Origin: Micromonospora aurantiaca ATCC 27029
Lineage (GTDB): Bacteria > Actinomycetota > Actinomycetes > Mycobacteriales > Micromonosporaceae
Reading direction: 5' to 3'
Length of the DNA: 64,000 nt
Assembly: GCF_000145235.1 (NCBI RefSeq)
Contig: NC_014391.1
Span: forward strand, 4,720,001 to 4,784,000
The notes below the pieces were generated by a model that had not been told where the DNA came from, did no database searches, and saw only the letters and a list, made by a program, of their open reading frames with translations. Below, piece by piece: positions 1 through 7,662 of this stretch (position 1 is the stretch's first letter; each line of letters opens with the position of its first letter). Position numbers and translations under genes: made by a program.

Positions 1-877
1 CCTTCCAGCGGGGCACCAGCCGGTGCACCACGACCAGCACCAGCGCCGCCACCACGGCGATCGTGCCGACGATGCCGGCCGCGCTGCCCGCGTACCCGAT
101 GAACAGCGGACGGCGGCCGAGGCTCTCGACGGGGATGGTGGAACGGTCCACCAGCCAGGACAGCGCCACCGCGGAGGCCAGCAGGGCCACCACGCCGACG
201 CCGCCGAGCACGGCCCCGGCCACCCGGTGCGCGTCGCCCGGCTCCACCACCGCCTGCTCCCGCTGGAAGAACAGCAGCACCAGCCCGGCGACAGCGGCCC
301 ACGCGCCCACCACCAGGTACGCGGCGACCGCGTCGCTGGGCCGGTGCCAGCCGGCGGAGAGCGTGGCGACACCGGCGGCGGCGGCGTACCCGGCACCGAG
401 GAACGCCCCGGCGACCCGCAGCTTGCGCGGCAGCACCAGGATCAGCGCGATCGCCACCGAGGCGGCCACTGCGGTGTGCCCGCTGGGCAGGCTGTTGCCG
501 GCGGCGGCCCGTTCCGGGTCGATGCCGAAGTCGGGACGGACCAGGTAGTACTTGAGCAGCTGCGTGGTCACGTTCGCGCCTGCGATGAGCAGCGTCGCGG
601 TGACGGCGAGCGCCTTGCGCCCCCGGATCAGCGCGATGAAGCCGATCACGGCGGTCGCGGCCAGCAGCGACACCACCGACATGGCGTTGAGGATCGTGTC
701 CACCGGACCGTCGATGCGGTCCTGGCCGATCCGGTTGCCGGTGAGCGCCACCGTGTCCAGCCACTGGCCCAGTTCGGTGTGTACGGCGAAGCGCCACACC
801 AACCCGAACGCGGCTGTCTGGATCAGGGCCAGTACGACCAACCAGACTGCCGTCCAACCCCTCGCCGTCTCCCGCAC
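1..877 (-). CDS. PAP2 superfamily membrane phosphatase (3' end beyond window)
   Basis: The reading frame is open from a GTG at 877 to the left edge and is therefore partial at its C-terminus; an in-frame TAA lies just upstream of the GTG, so no earlier start is possible. The translation has several hydrophobic helices and the PAP2 phosphatase signature: K109 with R114-P115 (motif I), PSGH at 131-134 (motif II) and a GWHRPSD stretch with H178 and D182 (motif III). Family members hydrolyse lipid phosphates such as undecaprenyl pyrophosphate or phosphatidic acid at the outer membrane face. The Arg that usually lies six residues before the motif III His is a Thr here, so activity is not certain. 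The gene is divergent from the DUF3159 gene, 93 bp away. Confidence 0.85.
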   Translation of the reverse strand, partial: MRETARGWTAVWLVVLALIQTAAFGLVWRFAVHTELGQWLDTVALTGNRIGQDRIDGPVDTILNAMSVVSLLAATAVIGFIALIRGRKALAVTATLLIAGANVTTQLLKYYLVRPDFGIDPERAAAGNSLPSGHTAVAASVAIALILVLPRKLRVAGAFLGAGYAAAAGVATLSAGWHRPSDAVAAYLVVGAWAAVAGLVLLFFQREQAVVEPGDAHRVAGAVLGGVGVVALLASAVALSWLVDRSTIPVESLGRRPLFIGYAGSAAGIVGTIAVVAALVLVVVHRLVPRWK

Positions 878-970
878 CCGGACAACTTAACGGTAGGTCC
901 GCTCCGGCGCGCGGCGGAGCGCCATCGGCGGCGGCGTACGGTGAGGCGGGCGATTTCGAGGAGGTGGCGC

Positions 971-1660
971 GTGACCGGCACGCCACAGCGGCAACCGGAG
1001 GACGGGCCGCGGCCGGAGTCGCTGGCCGACCTGCTCGGCGGCCGGCGCGGGGCGGTGGACGCGACGCTTCCCCCACTGGCGTTCGGGCTCGGCTGGGTGC
1101 TCGGCGGGCTGGGCGGCGGCGTGCTCGCGGCGGTGCTGACCGGCACGGCGGTGGCCGGCTGGCGGTGGCGGCGCGGCGACCGTCCCCGCTCGGTGCTGGT
1201 CGGGCTGCTCGCGGTCTGCGTGGCAGCGCTCATCGCGTTGCGCACCGGCAGGGCCGCCGACTTCTTCCTGCTCCAGATCGCCGCCAACACGGCAAGCGCG
1301 CTGGCCTGGGCGGTGAGCATCGTGGTGCGGTGGCCGCTGCTGGGTGTGGTGGTCGGCACGGCGCTGGGCCAGCGGACCCGGTGGCGGCGTGACCCGGCGC
1401 TGCTGCGGGCGTACGGCCGGGCCAGTTGGGTGTGGGCGGCCACCTACGTGCTGCGGGTCGCGGTGTTCGTCCCGCTGTGGCTGTACGGGCAGGTGGTCGC
1501 GCTCACCGTGGCGCGGGCGGCGCTGACCTGGCCGCTGATCGCGGCGGCGCTGGCGGGGAGCTGGGTGGTGATCCAGCGCTCGCTGCCGGCCGGTCATCCG
1601 GGGCTGCGGCACCCGATGGACCCGGCGGGCACTGACGGTGTGGCGGCGAGCACAGAATAA
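971..1660 (+). CDS. DUF3159 family membrane protein
   Basis: A 229-residue protein starting at a GTG preceded by a strong GAGGAGGTGG ribosome site at 958-967. The N-terminus is polar and carries the short ESLADLLGGRRGAVD stretch seen at the start of DUF3159 proteins. About five or six hydrophobic segments follow, including a pair near residues 35-60 and a C-terminal pair in the last 70 residues. DUF3159 proteins are actinobacterial integral membrane proteins without an assigned function, often found near tRNA/RNA-modification or potassium-uptake genes; neither is visible here. The gene stands alone and ends in a clear hairpin terminator. Confidence 0.8.
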   Translation: MTGTPQRQPEDGPRPESLADLLGGRRGAVDATLPPLAFGLGWVLGGLGGGVLAAVLTGTAVAGWRWRRGDRPRSVLVGLLAVCVAALIALRTGRAADFFLLQIAANTASALAWAVSIVVRWPLLGVVVGTALGQRTRWRRDPALLRAYGRASWVWAATYVLRVAVFVPLWLYGQVVALTVARAALTWPLIAAALAGSWVVIQRSLPAGHPGLRHPMDPAGTDGVAASTE

Positions 1661-1661
1661 T

Positions 1662-1693
1662 GGAGAGGCCGCCACGGGGGGAGCGGCCTCTCC
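1662..1693 (+). terminator. Rho-independent-like terminator after DUF3159 gene
   Basis: The arms GGAGAGGCCGC (1662-1672) and GCGGCCTCTCC (1683-1693) are perfectly complementary and start one base after the TAA stop. The loop is about 10 nt. There is no long T run, as is usual for GC-rich actinobacteria. Confidence 0.75.
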
Positions 1694-1790
1694 GTCAATT
1701 ACGTTACTCCGTCCAGGGCCCGGATGTGATCCCGTGGACCGCTGAATTTTCCGTGCCTTTTCGCGCCATGGGTCGTCACCGGGCGGAGTG

Positions 1791-1941
1791 GTGGGCCGGC
1801 CGGTCCGCTGCGTCGGCCGGACGGCCGGCCCACCCGGCCTGACCGTGGGCGTCAGGCCGTTCGCCGACCCGGCCGCTCCGTTCCCCCATCGGCCGGGTCG
1901 GCCTCCTCCGCAGGCGGGCTCTCACCCGCCTGCGGAGGAGG
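1791..1941. other. Cluster of four further stem-loops between convergent genes
   Basis: Four more inverted repeats follow the DUF3159 terminator. They are 1791-1800 with 1824-1833 (GTGGGCCGGC type), 1835-1843 with 1851-1859 (CGGCCTGAC), 1865-1876 with 1891-1902 (CCGACCCGGCCG, perfect 12 bp), and 1903-1919 with 1925-1941 (17 bp around CCTCCGCAGGCGGG). The last lies directly beyond the stop codon of the minus-strand cellulase gene and is its likely terminator. The others may be extra terminators or RNA-stabilising structures. No gene is seen between 1694 and 1948. Confidence 0.6.
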
Positions 1942-1948
1942 GGTCACC

Positions 1949-4855
1949 TCACCCCTGCGGGAAGTAGGTGCCGTAGTCGGCGTACGCCATGGCGATGTCC
2001 GCCTGCGCCCAGAACCGGTGGTAGTTGAAGACCGGCTCGGGACCGCCGTCCAGGTACGCCTGCACCTTCGGCCAGTCCGGGTCGTTCTTGTAGAACGAGC
2101 GGATGTCCAGGAAGCTCTTGCCCGGGGCGATCGCGTCGCCGTTGGGCATCTTCCCGGTCCAGCCGTTGGGGATGTAGAGACCCTGGCCGTCGGCGGCGTT
2201 GTAGACGTCGTCGAAGCGCTTGTAGTCGCCGCGCTTCTCCGGCGTCGAGACGCCCTTGCTGTCGGCGGACGCCGAGAGCGCGTCCAGCAGGCCCTTGGCG
2301 GTGTTCTTCGCCGCGGTGTTGCCGGACTTGGCCGCGTACGCGATGAGCGTGCGGGCGTAGGCGCCGGCGACGCCGACGTCCTGACCCTTGACCGTCACCT
2401 CGACGTGCAGGTTGGTGTTCGGCTGCGGGCTGCTCGGGTTCCAGTTGGCCGGCTGGCCGGTCCACTTCATGTCCGACGGGATCGACCAGTTGGTGCCGAC
2501 CGTGGTGTTGGCGATGGCCCACGGCACCCACTTGTCCAGCAGCGCCTTGGCCTTCGCGTTGCCGGTCTCCAGGTAGAGCTCGGCGATGCGCTGCATCGAC
2601 CAGGCCTGCATGCCGAACCACTGGTTCGACGGCGGGTCGTTGTAGACCGGGTCGACGTCGTAGTACATGCCGTAGAAGGTGGCGGTGCCGGCCGGCGGCT
2701 GGGCGTAGCTGCCGTCCCAGCTGTTGGTGGCGCCACCGGCGATGCCGCCCTCGGCGGACTGGAGCCAGGTGTAGAACTCCAGCTGCCGGTCGAGGCTCTT
2801 CTGCCAGTCGGAGACCGCGGTCGGCGACTTCGGCTTCAGCTCCGCGACGTTGGTCATGGCCCAGGCCGCGAACGGATTCTGGTAGCCGAAGTGGCTGTGG
2901 CTGGAGCCGATCCGCCACGACCAGTTCTGCGAGGCGTCGTACGCGCCGCCCCAGGCGTAGTACCAGGAGAGCAGGTAGTGCGCCGAGTCACGGCCGCTGC
3001 CGGCCGGGCAGGTGGACGCCCCGACGCAGTTGCCGATCTTCTTGAAGTACTTGTCGAACAGCGCGTAGCGCAGGTAGTCGCCCATCTTGGCGGCCTTCGC
3101 CACGGTGGCCGCCACGTCGGCCTGCTTGCCCTGCGCCTTGGCCCAGGTCAGCGCCCAGTAGGCGGCCTGGACGGCACGCGCGTCGGCGTCCGGAGCGTTG
3201 GTGTACTTCCACTGCTTGGCCGGGGCGCTGGACTCCTTGACGAACAGGTCCAGGTAGCCGTTCGGGCCGCCGTGCTTGAACGTGTCGCAGGACGGCTGCG
3301 GCACGGTCTCCCACACCGACTCCTGGGTGCCCCGCTGGAAGGTGTTGATGTACGCGGGCCGGGTGGTGCCGTCGCCGCAGCGGCCGTAGCCGTAGGTGTT
3401 GTCCACGTCGAGCAGCCAGTGCATGCCGTAGATGTCACCGGTGCCGTAGGTGGACTGCAGCTCCGAGCGCAGCGGGTCCTGGCCGACCGGGACGCTGGCC
3501 TCCAGCGCCGACGGGTACTGGCTGGGCAGGTTGTGCTCGGCGGCGTACTGCGGGGTGCCGGGCGAGCCGGCGGTGGCCTGGTCGGCGTGCGACGGGATGA
3601 TGTACTTCTCCATCACCGTCCAGGCGTTGTTGAACGGGGCCCAGTTCTGGGTGACCCGGCCGTACTGCGCCTCCAGCCAGAGCCAGAAGCTGAACGCCTC
3701 CGAGGTGGTCTCGTGGCCGTGGTCGGGCGCCTCGACGATCAGCGTCTCGATCGAGTGGTACGGCACGCCCTCGGGGCTGAAGTAGCCCGAGTTCTTGATC
3801 TTGCCGTACTGGTCGAGGAACTTCTTGATGTAGGCGTTGTCGCCGCCGGGGGTGTCGTTGTCCGCCTCGGTGGCGACGACGGAGATCGGGGCGTAGCCGG
3901 TGGCCGACGCGGTGATGGTGGCGGTGCCGCCGACCGTGTCGGAGTCCTCCGCGGCCGAGACCGTGGCGGTGACGCCGGTGCTCCAGTTGCTCGACGTGAG
4001 CGTCAGCGTGGACGGCGAGACGGTGATGTCGCTGTCACCGGTGACGGCGAGGGTCACCGGCACGCTGGCGGTGGGCGCCGCGCTGAGCGTGTACCGGACC
4101 GTGGCGCTGCCGCCCTCGGCCACGGTGACCGCCGACGGGCTGGCGACCAGCTTCGGCCCGCTCGCCGCGGTGACCGTGAACGACTTCTCCGAGACGGCCG
4201 TGCCGCCCGCGTTGTCGTACGCCTTGGCCTGCACGGTGTAGCTGCCGGCAGGCAGGTCGAGCAGGTCGTAACCGTACGGCGCGGTGGTGTCGGTGTTGAC
4301 CAGCAGGCCGTTGCGGTAGAACTCGACCTTGCTGATGGTGCCGTCGGCGTCGCTCGCGGTCGCGGTCAGCGGCACGTCCGCCGGCGCCTCGAACGGGCCG
4401 GACGGCACGCTCAGGGAGACCGTCGGCGGCTGGTTGGTCTGCGCGCCGTTGCAGGCGACCCCGTTGAGGGTGAACGCGGTGGGCTTCGGGTTGCTGCCGC
4501 TGTAGCTGCCGTTGAAGCCGATGCTGGTGGACGCGCCGGTGGGCAGGCTGCCGTTCCACGACTCGTTCGTCGCGGTGACCTCGCTGCCGGACTGGCTCCA
4601 CCGGGCCGACCAGCCCTGGGTCACGCGCTGGCTGCTGTTCGGGAAGGCGAACTTCAGCGACCAGTTGTTCAGCGCGTCACCCAGGTTCTTGATGGTGACG
4701 TTGGCGGTGAACCCGTTGTTCCAGTCGCTCGTCGCATAGGTCACGTCGCAGGCGGGCGCGGCCTGTGCGGCGCCCGCGGGCAGGGCCACCCCGCCTATGA
4801 CGAGGGCGGTGGCGGCGACCATCGCCGTACGGCGACGTCTGGCCAGAAGTCTCAT
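1949..4855 (-). CDS. Secreted GH48 cellulase with CBM2 (processive exocellulase)
   Basis: A 968-residue secreted cellulase. ATG 4855 is chosen because it begins a classic signal peptide (RRRR, hydrophobic core, AQA-AP cleavage near residue 32); the frame extends upstream but that part has no export signal. A GAGGAG ribosome site sits 12 nt upstream. Domains in order are: CBM2 cellulose-binding module (about 35-136, flanked by Cys36 and Cys135); an Ig-like domain (143-230); a Calx-beta/Ig-like domain (235-335); and the GH48 catalytic domain (340-968). The GH48 signature includes VEAPD and GHETTSEAF, in which E386 is the expected acid and E375 the second conserved Glu, 11 residues apart as in characterised Cel48 enzymes. 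GH48 enzymes act from the reducing end of cellulose and release cellobiose. The gene is divergent from a beta-glucosidase and preceded by CebR-like operators. Confidence 0.95.
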   Translation of the reverse strand: MRLLARRRRTAMVAATALVIGGVALPAGAAQAAPACDVTYATSDWNNGFTANVTIKNLGDALNNWSLKFAFPNSSQRVTQGWSARWSQSGSEVTATNESWNGSLPTGASTSIGFNGSYSGSNPKPTAFTLNGVACNGAQTNQPPTVSLSVPSGPFEAPADVPLTATASDADGTISKVEFYRNGLLVNTDTTAPYGYDLLDLPAGSYTVQAKAYDNAGGTAVSEKSFTVTAASGPKLVASPSAVTVAEGGSATVRYTLSAAPTASVPVTLAVTGDSDITVSPSTLTLTSSNWSTGVTATVSAAEDSDTVGGTATITASATGYAPISVVATEADNDTPGGDNAYIKKFLDQYGKIKNSGYFSPEGVPYHSIETLIVEAPDHGHETTSEAFSFWLWLEAQYGRVTQNWAPFNNAWTVMEKYIIPSHADQATAGSPGTPQYAAEHNLPSQYPSALEASVPVGQDPLRSELQSTYGTGDIYGMHWLLDVDNTYGYGRCGDGTTRPAYINTFQRGTQESVWETVPQPSCDTFKHGGPNGYLDLFVKESSAPAKQWKYTNAPDADARAVQAAYWALTWAKAQGKQADVAATVAKAAKMGDYLRYALFDKYFKKIGNCVGASTCPAGSGRDSAHYLLSWYYAWGGAYDASQNWSWRIGSSHSHFGYQNPFAAWAMTNVAELKPKSPTAVSDWQKSLDRQLEFYTWLQSAEGGIAGGATNSWDGSYAQPPAGTATFYGMYYDVDPVYNDPPSNQWFGMQAWSMQRIAELYLETGNAKAKALLDKWVPWAIANTTVGTNWSIPSDMKWTGQPANWNPSSPQPNTNLHVEVTVKGQDVGVAGAYARTLIAYAAKSGNTAAKNTAKGLLDALSASADSKGVSTPEKRGDYKRFDDVYNAADGQGLYIPNGWTGKMPNGDAIAPGKSFLDIRSFYKNDPDWPKVQAYLDGGPEPVFNYHRFWAQADIAMAYADYGTYFPQG

Positions 4856-5071
4856 GTGGGCGGTGTCTCCTCGGACCGGGCCGGGGACCGTGGGCCCCGG
4901 CAGGGCGCCTCCACGCGCCGACGGGGCGTACGCGGGGGGACGGAGGCGTCCGGAAAGGTGGTCGTCCCGGCCGTGCCGGGGATCGGGGCGCCGCACCGGT
5001 TCGTCACCGGGTGCCCTCGGCGGCCCGCGCTCGCGTTCACTGGCTCCGCGTGGCGTGACGAGAGTGTGACA

Positions 5072-5085
5072 TGGAAGCGCTCCCA
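5072..5085. promoter_or_regulatory. CebR/CelR-type operator upstream of GH48 gene
   Basis: The 14-mer TGGAAGCGCTCCCA differs at one position from the palindromic operator TGGGAGCGCTCCCA bound by the LacI-family cellulose regulators CebR (Streptomyces) and CelR (Thermobifida). It lies 217 bp upstream of the cellulase ATG. Such regulators release DNA when cellobiose binds. Confidence 0.8.
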
Positions 5086-5102
5086 CCACAACGGCCAGCG
5101 CA

Positions 5103-5116
5103 GATACGCGCTTCCA
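5103..5116. promoter_or_regulatory. Degenerate CebR-type half operator
   Basis: GATACGCGCTTCCA keeps the right half of the CebR-type palindrome, but the left half is eroded. It lies 17 bp from a good site, so it may add cooperative binding or be chance. Confidence 0.35.
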
Positions 5117-5181
5117 TGTTTCGATCTCGTTTAGGGGCTTTTCCAAACCCGTGACGGGCGTTACAGTCGCAGCATCGCCGA

Positions 5182-5195
5182 TGGGAGCGCTTCCA
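5182..5195. promoter_or_regulatory. CebR/CelR-type operator in the divergent cellulose region
   Basis: TGGGAGCGCTTCCA matches the CebR palindrome at 13 of 14 positions. It is 110 bp from the site at 5072-5085 (start to start). Together they flank the likely promoter of the minus-strand cellulase. Confidence 0.8.
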
Positions 5196-5400
5196 TCGAC
5201 GGTGATACAAGTACTGGATCGCCGGGTGCACCCGTGCCCGGCGCGGCCCAGAGGCCGACGGCGGACCAGCCCGGACGCCGCCGCCGGCCGTCACCCGCCA
5301 GACGGAGGGAGGTGGAACCAGAGCCACTCGCGTGGCCCGGCTCCCGCGCGACGCGCACGACGGACGCCAATTCCACTTCGTGCGTGTGTGCACCATCGTT

Positions 5401-5429
5401 GGGGACGGGGGTTGCCCTCCCCCGTCCCC
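5401..5429. other. Strong stem-loop in the cel48-bgl intergenic region
   Basis: GGGGACGGGGG (5401-5411) and CCCCCGTCCCC (5419-5429) form a perfect 11-bp stem with a 7-nt loop in the middle of the 844-bp divergent intergenic space. It is not next to a coding stop. It may block read-through between the divergent transcripts or end a short transcript. Apart from operators and this hairpin I see nothing in 5196-5640; the open frames there lack a ribosome site and coding character. Confidence 0.55.
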
Positions 5430-5650
5430 ACACTAAACCCCCGTTGTCGACGGCAAAAGAGGCCGACGGGACAGGCGTGACACGCCACCCGGACGGCCTT
5501 TCTCGCTATCCGCCCCACCCCTCGCCGCTCACGCCGCCGCGAGCGACGTTCCCGAGCGACGCCCCCGCCCACCCACTTTCCGGCCGCCCGCCGGCCGCGC
5601 CGCACCTCGCCGCGACCGCCGGATCGGGGCCGGCCGCTCCCTGGCTATGA

Positions 5651-5664
5651 TGGGAGCGCTCCCG
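5651..5664. promoter_or_regulatory. CebR/CelR-type operator upstream of GH1 gene
   Basis: TGGGAGCGCTCCCG matches the CebR palindrome at 13 of 14 positions and ends 35 bp before the beta-glucosidase ATG, where it would overlap the promoter or early transcript. It ties the beta-glucosidase to the same cellulose regulon as the GH48 enzyme. Confidence 0.85.
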
Positions 5665-5699
5665 GCCCAGGGCGGCCCGTCACTCCGAGGAGAAACCTC

Positions 5700-7193
5700 A
5701 TGTCGTTACTCACCCGACGGCGCCTGCTCCGCCGCGCCGCCCTGTCCGCGACCGCGGCCGGCGCGGCCCGGACCGGGCTCGCCGGCACCACCGCGGCGGG
5801 GGTCGCCGCAACCACAGTCGCGCTCGGCGGCTGCGACAGCCCGCCCGAGCGCACCACCGACCCGGAGCCGGACCGCGGGCTGCGTTTCCCGGACGGCTTC
5901 GCCTGGGGTGCGGCGACCTCGGCGTACCAGATCGAGGGGGCCGCGAAGGAGGACGGGCGGGGTGAGTCCGTCTGGGACACCTTCAGCCGCACGCCGGGCC
6001 GGATCCGCAACGGCGACACCGGCGACGTCGCGGCCGACCACTACCACCGGTACGCGCAGGATCTGGACCTGATGCGCGACCTCGGGCTGCGCAGCTACCG
6101 CTTCTCCATCTCCTGGCCCCGCATCCAGGCCGACGGCTCCGGCCGCCCCAACCAGCGCGGCCTCGACTTCTACCGCCGCCTGGTGGACGGGCTGCACGAG
6201 CGCGACATCGCGCCGATGGCCACGCTGTTCCACTGGGACCTCCCCCAGGCCCTCCAGGACGCCGGCGGCTGGGAGAACCGGGACACCGCCGAGCGCTTCG
6301 CCGAGTACGCCGACGTGGTGTTCCGCGCCCTCGGCGACCGGGTGCCGGTCTGGCTGACCGTCAACGAGCCGAAGACCGTGGTGCAGAACGGCTACATCTG
6401 GGGCCACCATGCGCCGGGCATCCGCGACGAGGACGCGGCGTACCTGGTCGCCCACCACCTGCAGCTCGCCCACGGCCTCGCCGTGCAGGCGCTGCGCGCC
6501 ACCGGCCTCACCGGCCGGATCGGCCCGGCGCTCAACCTGCACCCCTGCTACCCGGCCGACGACTCCGCCGAATCGGCCGCCGCGACCCGGCTCCACGACG
6601 GCTACGAGAACCGCCTCTACCTCGACTCGATCTTCAAGGGCGCGTACCCGCAGGACGTGCTGGACGACCTCGGCCCGGACAGCCGGATGGTCCGCGGCGT
6701 CCGCGACGGCGACCTGAAGATCATCTCCAGCCCGGTCGACCTGCTCGCCGTGCAGTACTACACGCCGATCTACGTCACCGGCGACGGCGGCACGGTCCGC
6801 AAGTGGCCCACCTCCGAGGCGGAGTGGCAGCAGATCTACCCGGAGGGCATGTACGACATCCTGACCCGGGTCACCCGCGACTACGGCCGGGTGCCGATCA
6901 CCATCACCGAGAACGGCCTGCCCTGCCCCGACGTGCCCGGCCCGGACGGCAACGTCGACGACGCCGGGCGGGTCGCCTTCCTGCGCGACCACTTCGCCGC
7001 CGCGCACCGGGCCGTCGGCGACGGGGTGCCGCTGGAGAGCTACCACGTCTGGTCGCTGCTGGACAACTTCGAGTGGGCCGAGGGGTACGAGCAGCGCTGG
7101 GGCCTGGTCTACGTGGACTACGCGAGCCAGCGGCGGGTGCTCAAGCGCAGCGCCCACTGGTACCGCGACGTGATCCGCCGCAACGGTCTGTAG
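5700..7193 (+). CDS. GH1 beta-glucosidase with Tat lipoprotein signal
   Basis: A 497-residue GH1 enzyme that hydrolyses cellobiose or other beta-glucosides to glucose. ATG 5700 has a GAGGAGA ribosome site 5-6 nt upstream. The N-terminus has twin arginines (TRRRLLRRA), a hydrophobic region and a lipobox ending in Cys45 (LGGC), so the enzyme should be exported folded by Tat and anchored as a lipoprotein. The GH1 domain runs from about 60 to 497, with acid/base E223 in TVNEP, nucleophile E404 in TENG, and the GH1 signature FAWGAATSAYQIEG near 67-80. Most GH1 enzymes are cytosolic and about 450 residues; the extra length here is the export signal. It probably finishes cellobiose released by the divergent GH48 enzyme outside the membrane. 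Confidence 0.93.
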   Translation: MSLLTRRRLLRRAALSATAAGAARTGLAGTTAAGVAATTVALGGCDSPPERTTDPEPDRGLRFPDGFAWGAATSAYQIEGAAKEDGRGESVWDTFSRTPGRIRNGDTGDVAADHYHRYAQDLDLMRDLGLRSYRFSISWPRIQADGSGRPNQRGLDFYRRLVDGLHERDIAPMATLFHWDLPQALQDAGGWENRDTAERFAEYADVVFRALGDRVPVWLTVNEPKTVVQNGYIWGHHAPGIRDEDAAYLVAHHLQLAHGLAVQALRATGLTGRIGPALNLHPCYPADDSAESAAATRLHDGYENRLYLDSIFKGAYPQDVLDDLGPDSRMVRGVRDGDLKIISSPVDLLAVQYYTPIYVTGDGGTVRKWPTSEAEWQQIYPEGMYDILTRVTRDYGRVPITITENGLPCPDVPGPDGNVDDAGRVAFLRDHFAAAHRAVGDGVPLESYHVWSLLDNFEWAEGYEQRWGLVYVDYASQRRVLKRSAHWYRDVIRRNGL

Positions 7194-7201
7194 GCCACGG
7201 C

Positions 7202-7230
7202 TGCCCGGCCGGCGCGACGCCGGCCGGGCA
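7202..7230. terminator. Bidirectional terminator between GH1 and roadblock genes
   Basis: A perfect 12-bp stem (TGCCCGGCCGGC at 7202-7213, complement at 7219-7230) with a 5-nt loop sits between the convergent stops at 7193 and 7240. It can serve both transcripts. Confidence 0.75.
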
Positions 7231-7239
7231 CCGGTCACC

Positions 7240-7662
7240 TCAGCGCGGCAGCGCCTGCTGGAGTTCGGCGCGCAGCGCCGGGGTGAGCATCTCGCCCGCC
7301 TGCTTGGCCAGCCGCGCCATCTCGTAGCCGACCACGCCGATGTCGGCGTCCGCCCCGGCCAGCGTGGCCAGGATCGAGCCGTCCCGGATCTGCATCACCA
7401 GGAAGTAGCCGCGCCCCATCTCGACCACCGTCTGCTTGACGACGTCACCGTCGAACATCTGGGCCGCCCCGGCGGTGATGCTCATCAGGCCGGAGGTCAC
7501 CGCGGCGAGCTTGTCCGCGTGGTCGCGCGGCAGGTGCGCCGAGATCGCCACCAGGAGGCCGTCGGAGGACACCACCACCGCGTGCGCCACCCCCGGAACC
7601 CGCTCGGCGAACGCGTTCACCAGCCAGCTCAGGTCGCGTGCCTCCTGGCTCAACGTCGTCAC
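7240..7662 (-). CDS. Roadblock/LC7 domain protein (CvnB-like)
   Basis: A 140-residue single-domain roadblock/LC7 protein. The start GTG overlaps the TGA of the upstream sensor gene by 4 nt, so the two are translationally coupled. The sequence has the typical actinobacterial pattern: LSWLVNAFAERVPGVAHAVV at the N-terminus, DGLLVAIS, then a GYFLVMQIRDGSILATLAG strand region. In streptomycete conservons the roadblock protein (CvnB) acts with a sensor-like ATPase (CvnA), a DUF742 protein (CvnC) and a small GTPase (CvnD). Here CvnC and CvnD do not follow: the next gene is convergent. It may interact with a Ras-like GTPase encoded elsewhere. Confidence 0.9.
   Translation of the reverse strand: MTTLSQEARDLSWLVNAFAERVPGVAHAVVVSSDGLLVAISAHLPRDHADKLAAVTSGLMSITAGAAQMFDGDVVKQTVVEMGRGYFLVMQIRDGSILATLAGADADIGVVGYEMARLAKQAGEMLTPALRAELQQALPR

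Noticed and set aside
1694..1842. Short plus-strand open frame after the DUF3159 gene
   Set aside because: It begins inside the terminator hairpin, has no ribosome site and overlaps inverted repeats.
2018..5134. A 1038-codon open frame on the plus strand opposite the GH48 gene
   Set aside because: It is Arg/Gly/Val-rich without domains or ribosome site. Long antisense frames are expected opposite GC-rich genes. The minus strand carries complete CBM2 and GH48 signatures.
5234..5650. Possible small gene in the cel48-bgl spacer
   Set aside because: It lacks a ribosome site, is Pro/Ala/Arg-rich and crosses the hairpin at 5401-5429 and other regulatory sequence.
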